The position numbers were made by a program, and so were the translations under genes. Of a stretch of 64,000 bases of DNA, positions 1-9,715 are shown one piece after another. The DNA lies in the NCBI RefSeq assembly GCF_002807685.1, contig NZ_PEAX01000001.1, forward strand, positions 372,001 through 436,000. Direction: 5' to 3'. The notes beneath the pieces are model-generated. The model was not told the DNA's origin, ran no database searches, and saw only the letters and a list, made by a program, of their open reading frames with translations. Origin of the DNA: Neoalteromonas flava. Its GTDB lineage: Bacteria; Pseudomonadota; Gammaproteobacteria; Enterobacterales; Alteromonadaceae. The first letter of the stretch is position 1. The number at the start of each line of letters is the position of its first letter.

Positions 1-501
1 AGCGAGTGTGTGACCCACAAATTGGTAGGGCACGTTATATTGCTGATATATACCCGCCTCAAAAGGAAATAAACCAAGCACCAAATGGGTGGCCTTAGCA
101 ATTTTATGAATGCGCTTCTCACGCCATGCCCAAACCGTAGGGCTAACATAATGGACGGTCTTTATACCTACTTGCTTGAGTACGGTTTCGATGCGTAAAT
201 TAAAATCGGGGGCGTCAACGCCAATGAAGACATCCGGTCGGTCATCGGTAAAATGCTCTATCACCTGCCGCTTTACTGCCAGTAAACGCCTGATACGCGA
301 CAAAACTTCGACTAGCCCCATAACCGAAAGCTCTTCCATATCGACCAGTGAGTGCATGCCCTGTGCCAGCATGTGACGGCCACCGATACCGCTAAACCGG
401 ATGTTGGGGTGTTGAAGTTTGAGCTCGCGCATTAATCCAGCAGCAAGCACATCCCCAGACGGCTCACCGGCGATAATACCGATATGCAATGACGCTGACA
501 T
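1..501 (-). CDS. lpxB: Lipid-A-disaccharide synthase LpxB (N-terminal part, cut by window edge)
   Basis: The gene starts with ATG at 501 and runs off the left edge, so only the first 167 codons are present. LpxB condenses UDP-2,3-diacylglucosamine with lipid X to form the lipid A disaccharide at the cytoplasmic face of the inner membrane. The translation opens with [23 protein letters not shown] is the family signature, and a FSGIGG segment and a VWAWREKR segment follow as in LpxB. It starts 3 nt after the lpxA stop, so it is the distal gene of fabZ-lpxA-lpxB and is surely translated from the same message. No frameshift is seen in the visible part. Confidence 0.93.
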   Translation of the reverse strand, partial: MSASLHIGIIAGEPSGDVLAAGLMRELKLQHPNIRFSGIGGRHMLAQGMHSLVDMEELSVMGLVEVLSRIRRLLAVKRQVIEHFTDDRPDVFIGVDAPDFNLRIETVLKQVGIKTVHYVSPTVWAWREKRIHKIAKATHLVLGLFPFEAGIYQQYNVPYQFVGHTLA

Positions 502-504
502 TGA

Positions 505-1278
505 TTAACGAATAATGCCGCGTTCAGACTGTTCTATAAAATCAGCTAACAAGCCGACTTCTGGAGTTTGCGTCGCCATTTCTTTTAGTAGAGATATCGC
601 CTGATCGGCAGTGTTGCCATCGCGATAGATGATTTTGTAAGCGCGTTTGATTTGCATGATGGTTTCTTTGCCATACCCACGACGACGCAGGCCTTCAGAA
701 TTGATACCTTGCGGAATGTGTTTAGTCCCACTGATCATGACAAAAGGCGGAATATCACGCAGAATAATTGCACCACCGCCGGCAAAACTGTGCGAACCTA
801 CTTTGCAAAACTGGTGAATGGCCGCCAAGCCGCCTAATATTACGCTGTTACCCACATGCACATGGCCTGCTAAAGTCACATTATTGGCGAAAATATTGTC
901 ATCACCAACCACACAATCATGGGCAACATGGACATTAACCATTAACAGGTTATTACTGCCTATTTTAGTTAACTCTTGATCTTGTACTGTGCCACGATGC
1001 ACAGTGACCGACTCACGGAAAATATTATTATCGCCTATCTCTAGACGCGTCGGTTCACCGGCATATTTTTTATCCTGACAAGCCTCGCCGATACTTGCGA
1101 ATTGATAAAAGTGATTACCCTTACCGATTTTACTTGGACCTTTGATAACGACATGAGATTCAATAACGCAATCATCACCTATCTCAACATCGTTACCAAT
1201 ATAGCTAAATGGACCAACAGAAACGTTATTGCCCAATTTGGCACCAGGTTCAATGATCGCAGTGGCGTGTATTGTCAT
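505..1278 (-). CDS. lpxA: UDP-N-acetylglucosamine acyltransferase LpxA
   Basis: LpxA makes the first step of lipid A synthesis, moving a 3-hydroxyacyl chain from ACP to UDP-GlcNAc in the cytoplasm. The 257-residue protein is close to the usual length of about 262. Its first two thirds are left-handed beta-helix hexapeptide repeats ([16 protein letters not shown] and on), and the catalytic histidine lies in the conserved [12 protein letters not shown] stretch. The C-terminal helical part with GLRRRGY and RAYKIIYR is also typical. The ATG at 1278 directly follows the fabZ stop codon, so the two genes are translationally coupled. Confidence 0.96.
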   Translation of the reverse strand: MTIHATAIIEPGAKLGNNVSVGPFSYIGNDVEIGDDCVIESHVVIKGPSKIGKGNHFYQFASIGEACQDKKYAGEPTRLEIGDNNIFRESVTVHRGTVQDQELTKIGSNNLLMVNVHVAHDCVVGDDNIFANNVTLAGHVHVGNSVILGGLAAIHQFCKVGSHSFAGGGAIILRDIPPFVMISGTKHIPQGINSEGLRRRGYGKETIMQIKRAYKIIYRDGNTADQAISLLKEMATQTPEVGLLADFIEQSERGIIR

Positions 1279-1725
1279 TTAAATAGCTCGCATTGCACAC
1301 ATAAATTCGGCAGAACAGGCCTCCTCGCCATCAACACTGCCCACACCGTGGAATTTCCAGATCCCGCGTCTTTCTTTAATTAGCTTAACGTCAAAATCAA
1401 GTCTGTCACCCGGCGTAACCGGACGCTTAAAACGCGCCTTATCAATCCCTGCATAGAGATAAAGCTCATCACTTTTCCCCTTCGTCTTAAAGCCTAGCAC
1501 ACCAGCCGCTTGCGCCATAGCTTCCAAAATCAAGACGCCAGGGAAAATCGGATGGCCAGGAAAATGGCCCATAAAACAAGGCTCATTAAAGGTTATGTTC
1601 TTGTAGGCTTTGATACTCTCGCCTGATTGAAAATCAGTTACGCGATCGATCAGTAGGAACGGATACCGATGAGGAAGTAAATCCAAAATTTCTTGAATTT
1701 CAATGGGATTTAATGAGTTGGCCAA
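1279..1725 (-). CDS. fabZ: 3-hydroxyacyl-ACP dehydratase FabZ (TTG start)
   Basis: FabZ dehydrates 3-hydroxyacyl-ACP in type II fatty acid synthesis. Its hot-dog fold core is plain: [14 protein letters not shown] near the N-terminus, and the catalytic His and Glu in [21 protein letters not shown] place the start at a TTG at 1725 because a GGAGG ribosome-binding site lies just upstream (complement of 1730-1734) and the product then begins [14 protein letters not shown], aligning with known FabZ N-termini. The longer ORF from ATG 1758 would read through that site. The neighbour upstream should be lpxD in E. coli-like genomes, but here it is a terminator and then skp. Confidence 0.95.
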   Translation of the reverse strand: MANSLNPIEIQEILDLLPHRYPFLLIDRVTDFQSGESIKAYKNITFNEPCFMGHFPGHPIFPGVLILEAMAQAAGVLGFKTKGKSDELYLYAGIDKARFKRPVTPGDRLDFDVKLIKERRGIWKFHGVGSVDGEEACSAEFMCAMRAI

Positions 1726-1810
1726 AGTGCCTCCGCTGCATAGTAACGCTCTTACCACATAGGTTAGCGTCAGTGTTTAATTTTGGCTGCCAACAATACG
1801 CGCAAAAAGC

Positions 1811-1849
1811 CAAAAAACAAATCAGACCAAACAGCTAAGTGTTTGGTCT
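1811..1849 (-). terminator. Rho-independent terminator after skp
   Basis: A perfect 10-bp stem (1824-1833 pairing with 1840-1849, 6-nt loop) is followed on the minus strand by a T-rich stretch with six T in a row. It lies between skp and fabZ, where lpxD is normally found, and should separate the bamA-skp message from fabZ-lpxA-lpxB at least in part. Confidence 0.7.
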
Positions 1850-1869
1850 AACTGTGTTTCATCGACCGT

Positions 1870-2385
1870 TTAGTTTAACTTATTAACGTTTTCGAGTACT
1901 TGTGCAGAAATATCAAATTTCGGCTTGGTAAACGAAACTGCGCCGGCATCGATGACCATATCATAGTTGCCATCTGCTGCGACTTTATCAATTGACTGAC
2001 GGATCAAAGCAATCAACTTGTTGCGCTCTTCTGCCTGGCGACGCTGAATTTCTTGTTGTAATGGCTGTGCTTTTTGCGCGTACTCTTGACGAGCTGCAAG
2101 GATTTTCTCCTGCATTTCCGCTTTTTCTTGCTCGCTCATGGTCGCCGCATTACGCTGCAAACTTTCAGCATAAAACTGCATGTCACGCTCAAGTTGTTGG
2201 ATCGCTTCAATGCGATCTTTGAATTCATTTTGAATTTGCTCTGCAATAGCCGCAGCTTCAGGCATAGCTTGAAATACTGACTGCGCATCAACGACAGCAA
2301 TATTCATTTCAGCTACTGCTGGTGCACTGATAACGGCACTGCTGAGCAATGCACTTGCGACGATATGTTTAGCGAATGTTTTCAA
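1870..2385 (-). CDS. skp: Periplasmic chaperone Skp/OmpH (TTG start)
   Basis: Skp is a trimeric periplasmic chaperone that holds unfolded outer-membrane proteins for BamA. The 171-residue product has a signal peptide with cleavage predicted after APAVA, then a mature protein beginning near EMNIAVVDAQSVF. A long charged helical hairpin spans residues 55-120 and is rich in Glu, Gln, Arg and Lys, forming the tentacle region. The start is TTG at 2385, supported by a full AAGGAG site six bases upstream. It follows bamA, its functional partner, by about 60 nt and is followed by a terminator rather than lpxD. Confidence 0.92.
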   Translation of the reverse strand: MKTFAKHIVASALLSSAVISAPAVAEMNIAVVDAQSVFQAMPEAAAIAEQIQNEFKDRIEAIQQLERDMQFYAESLQRNAATMSEQEKAEMQEKILAARQEYAQKAQPLQQEIQRRQAEERNKLIALIRQSIDKVAADGNYDMVIDAGAVSFTKPKFDISAQVLENVNKLN

Positions 2386-2443
2386 TTGAAACTCCTTTAT
2401 TCACAAATTTGTTAGCCACTGACTGCGTCAGCGTGAATTATTA

Positions 2444-4924
2444 TTAAAATGTTTGTCCGATGTTGAAGGTAAAGAATCTCGCATCATCACCTTCACGCTC
2501 GCGGATGGCTCTGGAGAAACTAAATACCATCGGCCCCATGGGTGATAACCATTGTACCGAAATACCCGCAGAAGCGCGATACAGCTTCCAGTCACTGTAA
2601 TCTAACAGTTCATCAAAGTCGTTTCGCCCTGCGCCTGCATTGGTTAGCCGTGCGTATTCGTCGTAATCAAATTCAGTATCCCACACGTTACCAATATCAA
2701 AGAACACACTTGTGCGTACCGAATTATCAAAATCTTCTTCTACAAATGGGGTCGGAACAATCAATTCCAAGCCCCCAAGTGCCATCGCATTACCACCCAG
2801 ACTACGATTTGACAGCAAGTAGGAATCATTCTCTGGGCTGCCTGGTATGATATTGCCATCAGGCCCTACGATTTCGCCTTGTGAGAAACGCTGAACACCG
2901 CGCGGACCAACCGTATTGTTTTCGAAACCGCGCAATGTGTCCGCACCACCCGCAGTGAAGTTTTCAGTGAACGGAAGAATTTGTTCATTGCCATTTTTAT
3001 CACCATAACCGTTACCATAACCCAAGCGTAAGCGAGCTAAAAACGACCAACGTTGATCACGGGATAGCGGGAAATAGAACTTAGTATCAAAAATTGTCTT
3101 GAAATAGTTCACGTCAGAGTTCGGTGTGGTAATGCTAAACGATGCACTTTGCGACGAACCCGCGGTTGGAAATACCCCACGGTTCAAGGTAGTCCGACGC
3201 CACGAGATCGATGCTTGGTAACTCTGGTATTTGATAGAAGCATCTGGATCATCAATGTCCAAGAATTGATTATAGAAGCGGTCGGTTTGCTCGTACTGCG
3301 AACGGTTGAATAGCTCTACATTTGAATAGGTTAAACCAAAATTGATACGGTTAAACTCATCAATCGGGTAACCGATATTAGCACCTACTTTATACTGCTT
3401 ACTGTTGAAGCGAATAACGTTGAAATCTTCGCCGTCAAACTCGCTGTAGCTAACCACACCACCTAAGCTAATGCCGTCAATAGTAAAGAAAGGATCTTGA
3501 TAGGTAATCTGCGCCGACTGTTGGTAAGATACCGTGTTGAGACTAATACCCACTTGCTTACCGGTACCCAAGAAGTTGTCTTGCTGGATACCCGCTTGCA
3601 GACTCAACTTGGTGCGGTCGCCGTAACCGATACCGGCGTTAAAGGAGCCTGATGGCTGCTCTTTAACGGTAAAATTGACATCAACTTTATCGTCTTCCCC
3701 AGGAATACGCACAGTATCAAATTCGACCTCTTCCATATAGGTCAAACGCGACAGAGAGTTCTTCGAGGACTCCAACAAAGCATTTGATAACCAAGTGCCT
3801 TCCATTTGACTGACGTTTTGACGTAATACGTTATCTGCGGTAATCACATTACCCTCGAAATTTAAGCGACGAACATAGATGCGCTTACCAGGGTCAACCG
3901 ACAAGGTTAACTTAACCGTTTTGTCTTCGTCATTAATTTCCGGCACTGTAGTAACCGTTGGGTAAGCATAACCAAAGCGACCAAGATACTTACTAATAAA
4001 CTCTTCGGTGTAAGTCACTTCTGCCTGGTTGTACATTTCGCCCGGAGTTAGCGGTAACACAGTTTTGATGTATTCTTCGTGGCCAATCACATCACCGACC
4101 AATTCTACATCAGAAATGGTGTATTGCTCACCTTCAGAGACGTTCATAGTGATGTAAATACCCGTCTTTTCTGGAGTCATTGAGACTTGCGTGGATTCTA
4201 CGGCGAAACGCAAATAACCGCGGTTCTTGTAGTAATTTTCAATGGTTTCCATATCGCCAGACAACGTCTGTTGCTGGTAGCGAGTCTCGGATAAGAAGTC
4301 CCACCATGGGGTATTAAATTGCAGTTCCATTTGCTCGAAGAGTTCAGCATCAGAAAATACGTCATTACCAACAATATTGATTTGTTGGATTTCTGCCGCA
4401 TCACCTTCTTCAAACAACAGTTTTAACTCAACCCGATTACGCGGTAATGGCGTGATAATCGCGTTCACATCAGCACTGTACTTACCAATGCTGTAAAAGA
4501 AATCTTTTAAACCATTCTCAATCGACGTTAGGACGGTTTTATCGAGTGGCTCACCAACCCGGATATTATTCCCGTCCAAGCTATCTTGGAGTTGCTCATC
4601 TTTAATATCATCATTGCCTTCAAAAATGATATCGCTGATGGTGGGACGCTCGGAGACTCGAACCACAAGAGTGTTTCCGTCACGTAAAATCTCAATGTTC
4701 TCAAAGTGCGTCGATGAGTACAGTGAACGAATAAGCTGCGAAACCCTAAAGTCGTTTAACTCATCACCCACTTGCACCGGCAAGTAAGTTAATGCCGCAC
4801 CGAGAGCCACTCGCTGGAGGCCTTCAACTCGGATATCTTCGACGATGAATTCGCTTTCATTTGCAGAGGCAAGGTGAGCAGCAGACAAAAACAATCCTGC
4901 TACAACATACTGTCTAAACTTCAT
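2444..4924 (-). CDS. bamA: Outer-membrane protein assembly factor BamA
   Basis: BamA is the core of the BAM complex and folds beta-barrel proteins into the outer membrane. The 826-residue protein has a signal peptide (cleavage after HLASA), five POTRA domains over about residues 25-430 and a C-terminal 16-strand barrel. The conserved loop-6 motif is visible as LRGFENNTVGPRG, and the chain ends in an aromatic residue (GQTF), the usual barrel C-terminal signal. Upstream lies rseP and downstream skp, the standard order. Length and domain order are normal. Confidence 0.96.
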   Translation of the reverse strand: MKFRQYVVAGLFLSAAHLASANESEFIVEDIRVEGLQRVALGAALTYLPVQVGDELNDFRVSQLIRSLYSSTHFENIEILRDGNTLVVRVSERPTISDIIFEGNDDIKDEQLQDSLDGNNIRVGEPLDKTVLTSIENGLKDFFYSIGKYSADVNAIITPLPRNRVELKLLFEEGDAAEIQQINIVGNDVFSDAELFEQMELQFNTPWWDFLSETRYQQQTLSGDMETIENYYKNRGYLRFAVESTQVSMTPEKTGIYITMNVSEGEQYTISDVELVGDVIGHEEYIKTVLPLTPGEMYNQAEVTYTEEFISKYLGRFGYAYPTVTTVPEINDEDKTVKLTLSVDPGKRIYVRRLNFEGNVITADNVLRQNVSQMEGTWLSNALLESSKNSLSRLTYMEEVEFDTVRIPGEDDKVDVNFTVKEQPSGSFNAGIGYGDRTKLSLQAGIQQDNFLGTGKQVGISLNTVSYQQSAQITYQDPFFTIDGISLGGVVSYSEFDGEDFNVIRFNSKQYKVGANIGYPIDEFNRINFGLTYSNVELFNRSQYEQTDRFYNQFLDIDDPDASIKYQSYQASISWRRTTLNRGVFPTAGSSQSASFSITTPNSDVNYFKTIFDTKFYFPLSRDQRWSFLARLRLGYGNGYGDKNGNEQILPFTENFTAGGADTLRGFENNTVGPRGVQRFSQGEIVGPDGNIIPGSPENDSYLLSNRSLGGNAMALGGLELIVPTPFVEEDFDNSVRTSVFFDIGNVWDTEFDYDEYARLTNAGAGRNDFDELLDYSDWKLYRASAGISVQWLSPMGPMVFSFSRAIREREGDDARFFTFNIGQTF

Positions 4925-4968
4925 TTATTACTATTCTTCCTGCGCACGTTTGCTAACGTTATTTATAT

Positions 4969-6321
4969 TTATGCTAAGCGGGCAATATCATTAAATATTG
5001 CTACTCCCATCAGAGTTAACAGCAATAAGCCCCCAATTTTAAAACCAAGTTCCTGAGTTTGCTCAGACACCGGTTTACCCGTGATCGACTCAACCAATAA
5101 ATAGAGTAAATGACCACCGTCTAACAGCGGAATGGGCAAAAGGTTTATTATGCCCAAACTTACGCTAATAATCGCCAAAAAACGTAAAAATTCGACGATT
5201 CCATATTCCGCACTTATCCCAGCACCTTGAGCTATCGAAATTGGCCCACTTAAATTTTTAACCGAGACATCACCCGTAAAGAGTTTGGCTAACATATCCA
5301 AACTCACTGTGGTGTAACGCCACATGCCATCGATTGCATTACTGACGGCGGCAAACACCCCATACTGGTGTATAAAGACAATACCTTCTGGCCAAGGTTC
5401 AACTCGCGGTGCCATTCCTAAATAACCGCGACTGCCCTGCTCGGTAGCAACACTGTCTAGAGTCACCACAAGAATCTCTTCGCGTCCATCACGGCGCACA
5501 GTCACAGACATGGACTCACCCGGATTTGCCGTAATAATTTCTACCGCTTGCTGCCACGAATCAATCCTTTGTGTACCAAGCTTCAACAGCGTATCACCTA
5601 CAGCTAATCCGGCTAAACTGGCAGGACTATCTTCAGCAACTGTGGCGACCTCTAGTGTTACATCAGGACGAAAAGGAATGAGCCCTAAACTGCGCCATGC
5701 TGACTCAGTTTCAGGATCAAATTTCCACGTATCAATCGGTAACACTAACTGCTGAGTCACACCGCTTTCGCGCTTAACCGTAATCGGAAGGCGTGCTTCA
5801 CCGATATAACTCATAAGTTCTAAATTGACTGCTGACCAATCTACAGTTTCGCGCGTGCCGACTTTAACAATTTCATCGTTCGCCGCCAGTCCCCCCTGAG
5901 CGGCAAAACTCCCTGCGGGAACCTCACCGAGAACCGGTTTCACCGTTTGTACGCCAATTAAATACATTAAAAACAAGGCAAATATGGCGAAAATAAAATT
6001 CACCCCTGGGCCCGCGGCAATGATTGCCATGCGCTGCTTTACTGTCTTGCAGTTGAAGGTGTGATTTTTAAACTCTGGAGCTACTTCATCAACGCGCTCA
6101 TCCAGCATCCTGACATAGCCACCTAGCGGGATTGCTGCGACCACATACTCAGTGCCCTGTTTATCTCGCGTGCTCCACAAAGGTTTACCAAAACCGATGG
6201 AAAACCTGAGTACATGAACACCACAGCGACGAGCGACCCAAAAATGCCCCCATTCATGGACTGCAACCAAAATGCCTAAGGCAACAATAAAGGAGCCCAA
6301 ATTCCATAAAAAATCAACCAT
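4969..6321 (-). CDS. rseP: Site-2 intramembrane metalloprotease RseP
   Basis: RseP cleaves the RseA anti-sigma factor inside the inner membrane to release sigma-E and also clears signal peptides. The zinc motif HEWGH lies in the first transmembrane helix (residues 22-26). Two PDZ domains fill the middle (about residues 115-305), and the C-terminal PIPLLDGGHL segment carries the third metal ligand. Its length of 450 residues equals that of E. coli. The start overlaps the end of dxr by 8 nt, indicating coupled translation. Confidence 0.95.
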   Translation of the reverse strand: MVDFLWNLGSFIVALGILVAVHEWGHFWVARRCGVHVLRFSIGFGKPLWSTRDKQGTEYVVAAIPLGGYVRMLDERVDEVAPEFKNHTFNCKTVKQRMAIIAAGPGVNFIFAIFALFLMYLIGVQTVKPVLGEVPAGSFAAQGGLAANDEIVKVGTRETVDWSAVNLELMSYIGEARLPITVKRESGVTQQLVLPIDTWKFDPETESAWRSLGLIPFRPDVTLEVATVAEDSPASLAGLAVGDTLLKLGTQRIDSWQQAVEIITANPGESMSVTVRRDGREEILVVTLDSVATEQGSRGYLGMAPRVEPWPEGIVFIHQYGVFAAVSNAIDGMWRYTTVSLDMLAKLFTGDVSVKNLSGPISIAQGAGISAEYGIVEFLRFLAIISVSLGIINLLPIPLLDGGHLLYLLVESITGKPVSEQTQELGFKIGGLLLLTLMGVAIFNDIARLA

Positions 6322-7501
6322 AACAGTGCGCCTGAATTACCTTTTGTGCCTCGCGTCTGGCTAACTGATCAATATCAAGAACCTGTTGGATAGAAGAAAC
6401 CTCTTTTGGTTCCAATTGTTTCAAGGTCAACTGATTAACTCTAGCAATATCACTGAACTTTATTTGCTTAGCTAAAAAGGCTGCCACGGCAACTTCATTC
6501 GCAGCGTTCAATTGCGTGGTGGCATACTGCCCAGATTTGCAGGCTTCAATTGCCAAAAATAAATTCGGATAACGCTCAGGACACGGTGTTGTAAAAGTAA
6601 AATCACGCAGCTGAGAGAAATCTAGATAATCAACCCCAGCATCAATCCGCTCGGGATACGCCAAACCATAAGCAATGGGCGTACGCATATCCGGTTGTCC
6701 TAGCTGAGCGATGACTGAACCATCAATGTACTGCACCATTGAATGGATAGTGCTTTGTGGATGCAAAACCACTTCTATGTCATCCGCACCTACACCAAAC
6801 AGCCAATGCGCCTCAATAAATTCCAGGCCCTTGTTCATCATTGTCGCAGAGTCAACCGAAATCTTTTGCCCCATATCCCAATTGGGATGGGCACAGGCTT
6901 GCTCTGGGGTGATGTCATCGAAACTGGATAACGGACTATGTAAAAAGGGCCCGCCAGATCCGGTCAATAAGATTTTGGCAATACCATTGCCCGCCATATC
7001 ACCGTATTGATAATTCTTTGGCAACGCTTGGAATATCGCATTGTGCTCACTATCAATCGGAATGATTTCAGCGTGGTATTGAGACGCCGCTTGCATAAAC
7101 AATTCACCGCTCATAACCAAGGATTCTTTGTTGGCCAGCAAGACTCGCTTACCTGCCTTGACCGCTGCCATTGTCGGTAATAATCCAGCTGCACCCACAA
7201 TAGCCGCCATAACACTGTCTACAGCACGGTCGCTTGCGACAAAAGCCAAGGCGTCTTCGCCAAATAAAATTTCAGTTTCGAGCGCTAAAGATGCGGCGAG
7301 TTTACGTGCCTCTTCAAACGAGTCAGGGTCAGTGAGTACCGCATATCGTGGCGCAAACAAACGCGCCTGCTCAATCAGCTTTGCTACTTGTCGGTGGGCC
7401 GTGAGCGCGAACACGCGATACCGGTCAGGGTGACGATTAATAACATCAAGTGTATTGCAACCTATCGAGCCGGTTGCACCCAATACTGTAATTGTTTGCA
7501 C
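6314..7501 (-). CDS. dxr: 1-deoxy-D-xylulose 5-phosphate reductoisomerase Dxr (GTG start likely)
   Basis: Dxr converts DXP to MEP with NADPH in the non-mevalonate isoprenoid pathway, feeding UppS two genes upstream. The NADPH-binding motif LGATGSIGCNTLDV is at the N-terminus, and the metal and substrate motifs IPIDSEHNAIFQ, TGSGGPF and SVDSATMMNKGLE are intact. A GTG at 7501 gives an N-terminus (MQTITVLGATGS) that matches E. coli Dxr residue for residue and overlaps the cdsA stop as TAGTG. An in-frame ATG at 7513 is the alternative and would add four residues. Confidence 0.95.
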   Translation of the reverse strand: MQTITVLGATGSIGCNTLDVINRHPDRYRVFALTAHRQVAKLIEQARLFAPRYAVLTDPDSFEEARKLAASLALETEILFGEDALAFVASDRAVDSVMAAIVGAAGLLPTMAAVKAGKRVLLANKESLVMSGELFMQAASQYHAEIIPIDSEHNAIFQALPKNYQYGDMAGNGIAKILLTGSGGPFLHSPLSSFDDITPEQACAHPNWDMGQKISVDSATMMNKGLEFIEAHWLFGVGADDIEVVLHPQSTIHSMVQYIDGSVIAQLGQPDMRTPIAYGLAYPERIDAGVDYLDFSQLRDFTFTTPCPERYPNLFLAIEACKSGQYATTQLNAANEVAVAAFLAKQIKFSDIARVNQLTLKQLEPKEVSSIQQVLDIDQLARREAQKVIQAHCYG

Positions 7502-8364
7502 TATGCCATCCAAGTCACGTAACAGAAGGCAAAAACCGGGAATGCAGCCGTTAGGCTGTCGATACGGTCCATCACACCACCATGGCCCGGTAAAATTTTA
7601 CCGCTGTCTTTTATGCCCGCACAGCGTTTAAACATACTTTCATTGAGGTCACCCAACGCCGAAACGCCCACGGTTAACGCTCCAATAACAATATGTAACC
7701 AAATCCGCGAGGGATCGACTTGATAATGTAAAGCTGCAAAAGCAATTATAGCGATTGATGCAGTGACGCCACCAAGTAACCCTTCCAAAGTTTTGCCTGG
7801 CGATACATTGGGCCGTAACTTATGTTTACCAAATTTAACCCCAACAAAAAACGCGCCGATATCGGCCGCCCAGACGATCCCAAGTACATAAAAAATTAAC
7901 GACGCACCGTAAAAAGGGTCAACTTCATATAAACTTGTGCGTAGTGAGACGACGGCCACCCACGTGGGGATGAGGGTAAATAAGCCAAAAATTGCGCGAA
8001 TAACGATACTGTGCTTCCAGAAAGCACTAAAGCGAGGGTAAGCAATAATCATTGCCAAAGAGAATAGCCACCATACACAGGCCACCCCAAGTATGTAACG
8101 ATAAACGGCATTCAGCTGGCCTTGATACCAAATCAAATTCTGCTCAACCACTTGGGCAAAGAAAATACAAATGGTCAATGCTAGCAGGGTGTAGACAGCC
8201 TTATACATACGACTGTTGAGTCCAGACATTTTTGCCCATTCGTAAGCACCGATTGAGACCACACCAGCAATAGCAATCTGAAACTCAAAGACCGGCAAAA
8301 ACAAAATCGCGATTAACGCGAGAGGTGCGAGGATAAGAGCAGTGATGATGCGTTGTTTCAACAT
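7501..8364 (-). CDS. cdsA: Phosphatidate cytidylyltransferase CdsA
   Basis: CdsA makes CDP-diacylglycerol from phosphatidate and CTP, the branch point of phospholipid synthesis. The 287-residue protein is almost all membrane-spanning, with about eight hydrophobic helices. It carries the family signature near the C-terminus: SALGDLNESMFKR, then KDSGKILPGHGGVMDRIDS. The N-terminus MLKQRIITALILAP resembles E. coli CdsA, supporting the start. It overlaps uppS by 7 nt upstream and dxr by one base downstream. Confidence 0.95.
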   Translation of the reverse strand: MLKQRIITALILAPLALIAILFLPVFEFQIAIAGVVSIGAYEWAKMSGLNSRMYKAVYTLLALTICIFFAQVVEQNLIWYQGQLNAVYRYILGVACVWWLFSLAMIIAYPRFSAFWKHSIVIRAIFGLFTLIPTWVAVVSLRTSLYEVDPFYGASLIFYVLGIVWAADIGAFFVGVKFGKHKLRPNVSPGKTLEGLLGGVTASIAIIAFAALHYQVDPSRIWLHIVIGALTVGVSALGDLNESMFKRCAGIKDSGKILPGHGGVMDRIDSLTAAFPVFAFCYVTWMA

Positions 8365-9125
8365 GACACTTGCTCACCAGTTAGGCCAAAACGCCGTTGC
8401 CGTTCATTAAAGTCTTGCACCGCCGCGGCAAAAGTTTCTTCATTAAAATCTGGCCATAACGTAGTGGTAAAATAAAACTCTGCATAGGCACACTGCCACA
8501 AGAGAAAATTACTGATACGGTGTTCACCGCCGGTGCGAATAAGTAAATCCAGTGGTGGCAAATCTGCCATTGAGACGAATTGACCAAAACTATCTTCTGT
8601 TATTTGATCCGGCTGAAGACTACCTTCAGCAACCTCTTGAGCGATTTGTTGAGCAGCTTGCACAATGTCCCAACGGCCACCATAGTTGGCTGCAATATTG
8701 AGTGTTAGTGCGCTGTTCTCAGCTGTCAGGGCTTCAGCCTTATGGATTTTCTCAACCAGCTTGTCGTCAAACCGACTCAAATCACCTATCACCTTCAGCC
8801 GTACTTGATTTTTATTGAGTTTTTTAACTTCACTGTTTAACACCAGATTGAACAAGTCCATTAATACACTGACTTCCTCTTCTGGCCGCTTCCAGTTCTC
8901 GCTGCTGAATGCAAACAGGGTTAATACTTCGATGCCATGCGTACGGGCATATTTTACTGCGGAACGCACAGCATCAACGCCAGCCTTATGGCCAAAGGTT
9001 CTGATCTTTCCCTTTTTCTTTGCCCAGCGACCATTACCGTCCATGATAATTGCCACGTGACGAGGAAGCGCCCCGTCTTTCGCTGCAGTATCAAGGTTAC
9101 TCGGCATAGAGTCGCTGTTATCCAT
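8358..9125 (-). CDS. uppS: Undecaprenyl diphosphate synthase UppS
   Basis: UppS adds eight isoprene units to farnesyl diphosphate, making the C55 lipid carrier used for peptidoglycan and surface glycans. The catalytic motif HVAIIMDGNGRWAKKKGK is intact near the N-terminus. FGHKAG, the FSSENW segment and the C-terminal RTGGEHRISNFLLWQ pattern are also present. I chose ATG at 9125; the longer ORF begins with TTG at 9137 without a convincing ribosome-binding site. About 255 residues is normal for the family. Confidence 0.95.
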   Translation of the reverse strand: MDNSDSMPSNLDTAAKDGALPRHVAIIMDGNGRWAKKKGKIRTFGHKAGVDAVRSAVKYARTHGIEVLTLFAFSSENWKRPEEEVSVLMDLFNLVLNSEVKKLNKNQVRLKVIGDLSRFDDKLVEKIHKAEALTAENSALTLNIAANYGGRWDIVQAAQQIAQEVAEGSLQPDQITEDSFGQFVSMADLPPLDLLIRTGGEHRISNFLLWQCAYAEFYFTTTLWPDFNEETFAAAVQDFNERQRRFGLTGEQVSC

Positions 9126-9142
9126 GAAATTATCCAAACGCG

Positions 9143-9700
9143 TTACACTTCCATCAATTCTTTTTCTTTGTCAGCTAACATGCCGTCAACTTTCTTCACA
9201 AACGAATTGGTTAGCGTTTGAATATTTTCTTCCGCCGCTCTGCTTTCATCTTCACTGATTTCTTTTTCTTTCAATAGCTCTTTTATATCGCTATTAGCAT
9301 CACGACGCACATTGCGGATAGCCACTCGCCCTTGCTCAGCTTCGGCGCGCACGACCTTAATTAAGTCTTTGCGGCGTTCTTCTGTTAGTGGTGGCATAGG
9401 AATACGAATAATTGCACCCGCACTCATCGGATTTAAGCCTAAGTCTGATTGCATTATGGCTTTCTCAACGGCTTGGATAGCACTTTTATCAAATACCGTT
9501 AACGCTAAGGTACGATTATCTTCTGCTACTACGTTAGCCAGCTGACGTAATGGCGTATCAGCACCGTAATAATTAACTTGAATTGAATCAAGTAAACTTG
9601 GATGGGCACGTCCTGTTCTGATCTTACTAAATTGAGATTTCAACGCAGAAATGCTTTTTTCCATACGCTGTTCAGCATCTAATTCAATTTCATCTATCAC
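9143..9700 (-). CDS. frr: Ribosome recycling factor (GTG start)
   Basis: RRF splits post-termination ribosomes together with EF-G. The 185-residue product matches the family end to end: a long N-terminal helix, then [31 protein letters not shown] and the EISEDE region. The start codon is GTG at 9700, preceded by AGGAC. The N-terminus [13 protein letters not shown] aligns without gap to other RRF proteins. It lies 15 nt after pyrH in the usual order. Confidence 0.96.
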   Translation of the reverse strand: MIDEIELDAEQRMEKSISALKSQFSKIRTGRAHPSLLDSIQVNYYGADTPLRQLANVVAEDNRTLALTVFDKSAIQAVEKAIMQSDLGLNPMSAGAIIRIPMPPLTEERRKDLIKVVRAEAEQGRVAIRNVRRDANSDIKELLKEKEISEDESRAAEENIQTLTNSFVKKVDGMLADKEKELMEV

Positions 9701-9715
9701 AATTATGTCCTGTTG

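Noticed and set aside
1750-1870. Remnant of lpxD between fabZ and skp
   Set aside because: Too short and no hexapeptide pattern in any frame; it holds a terminator and spacer only.
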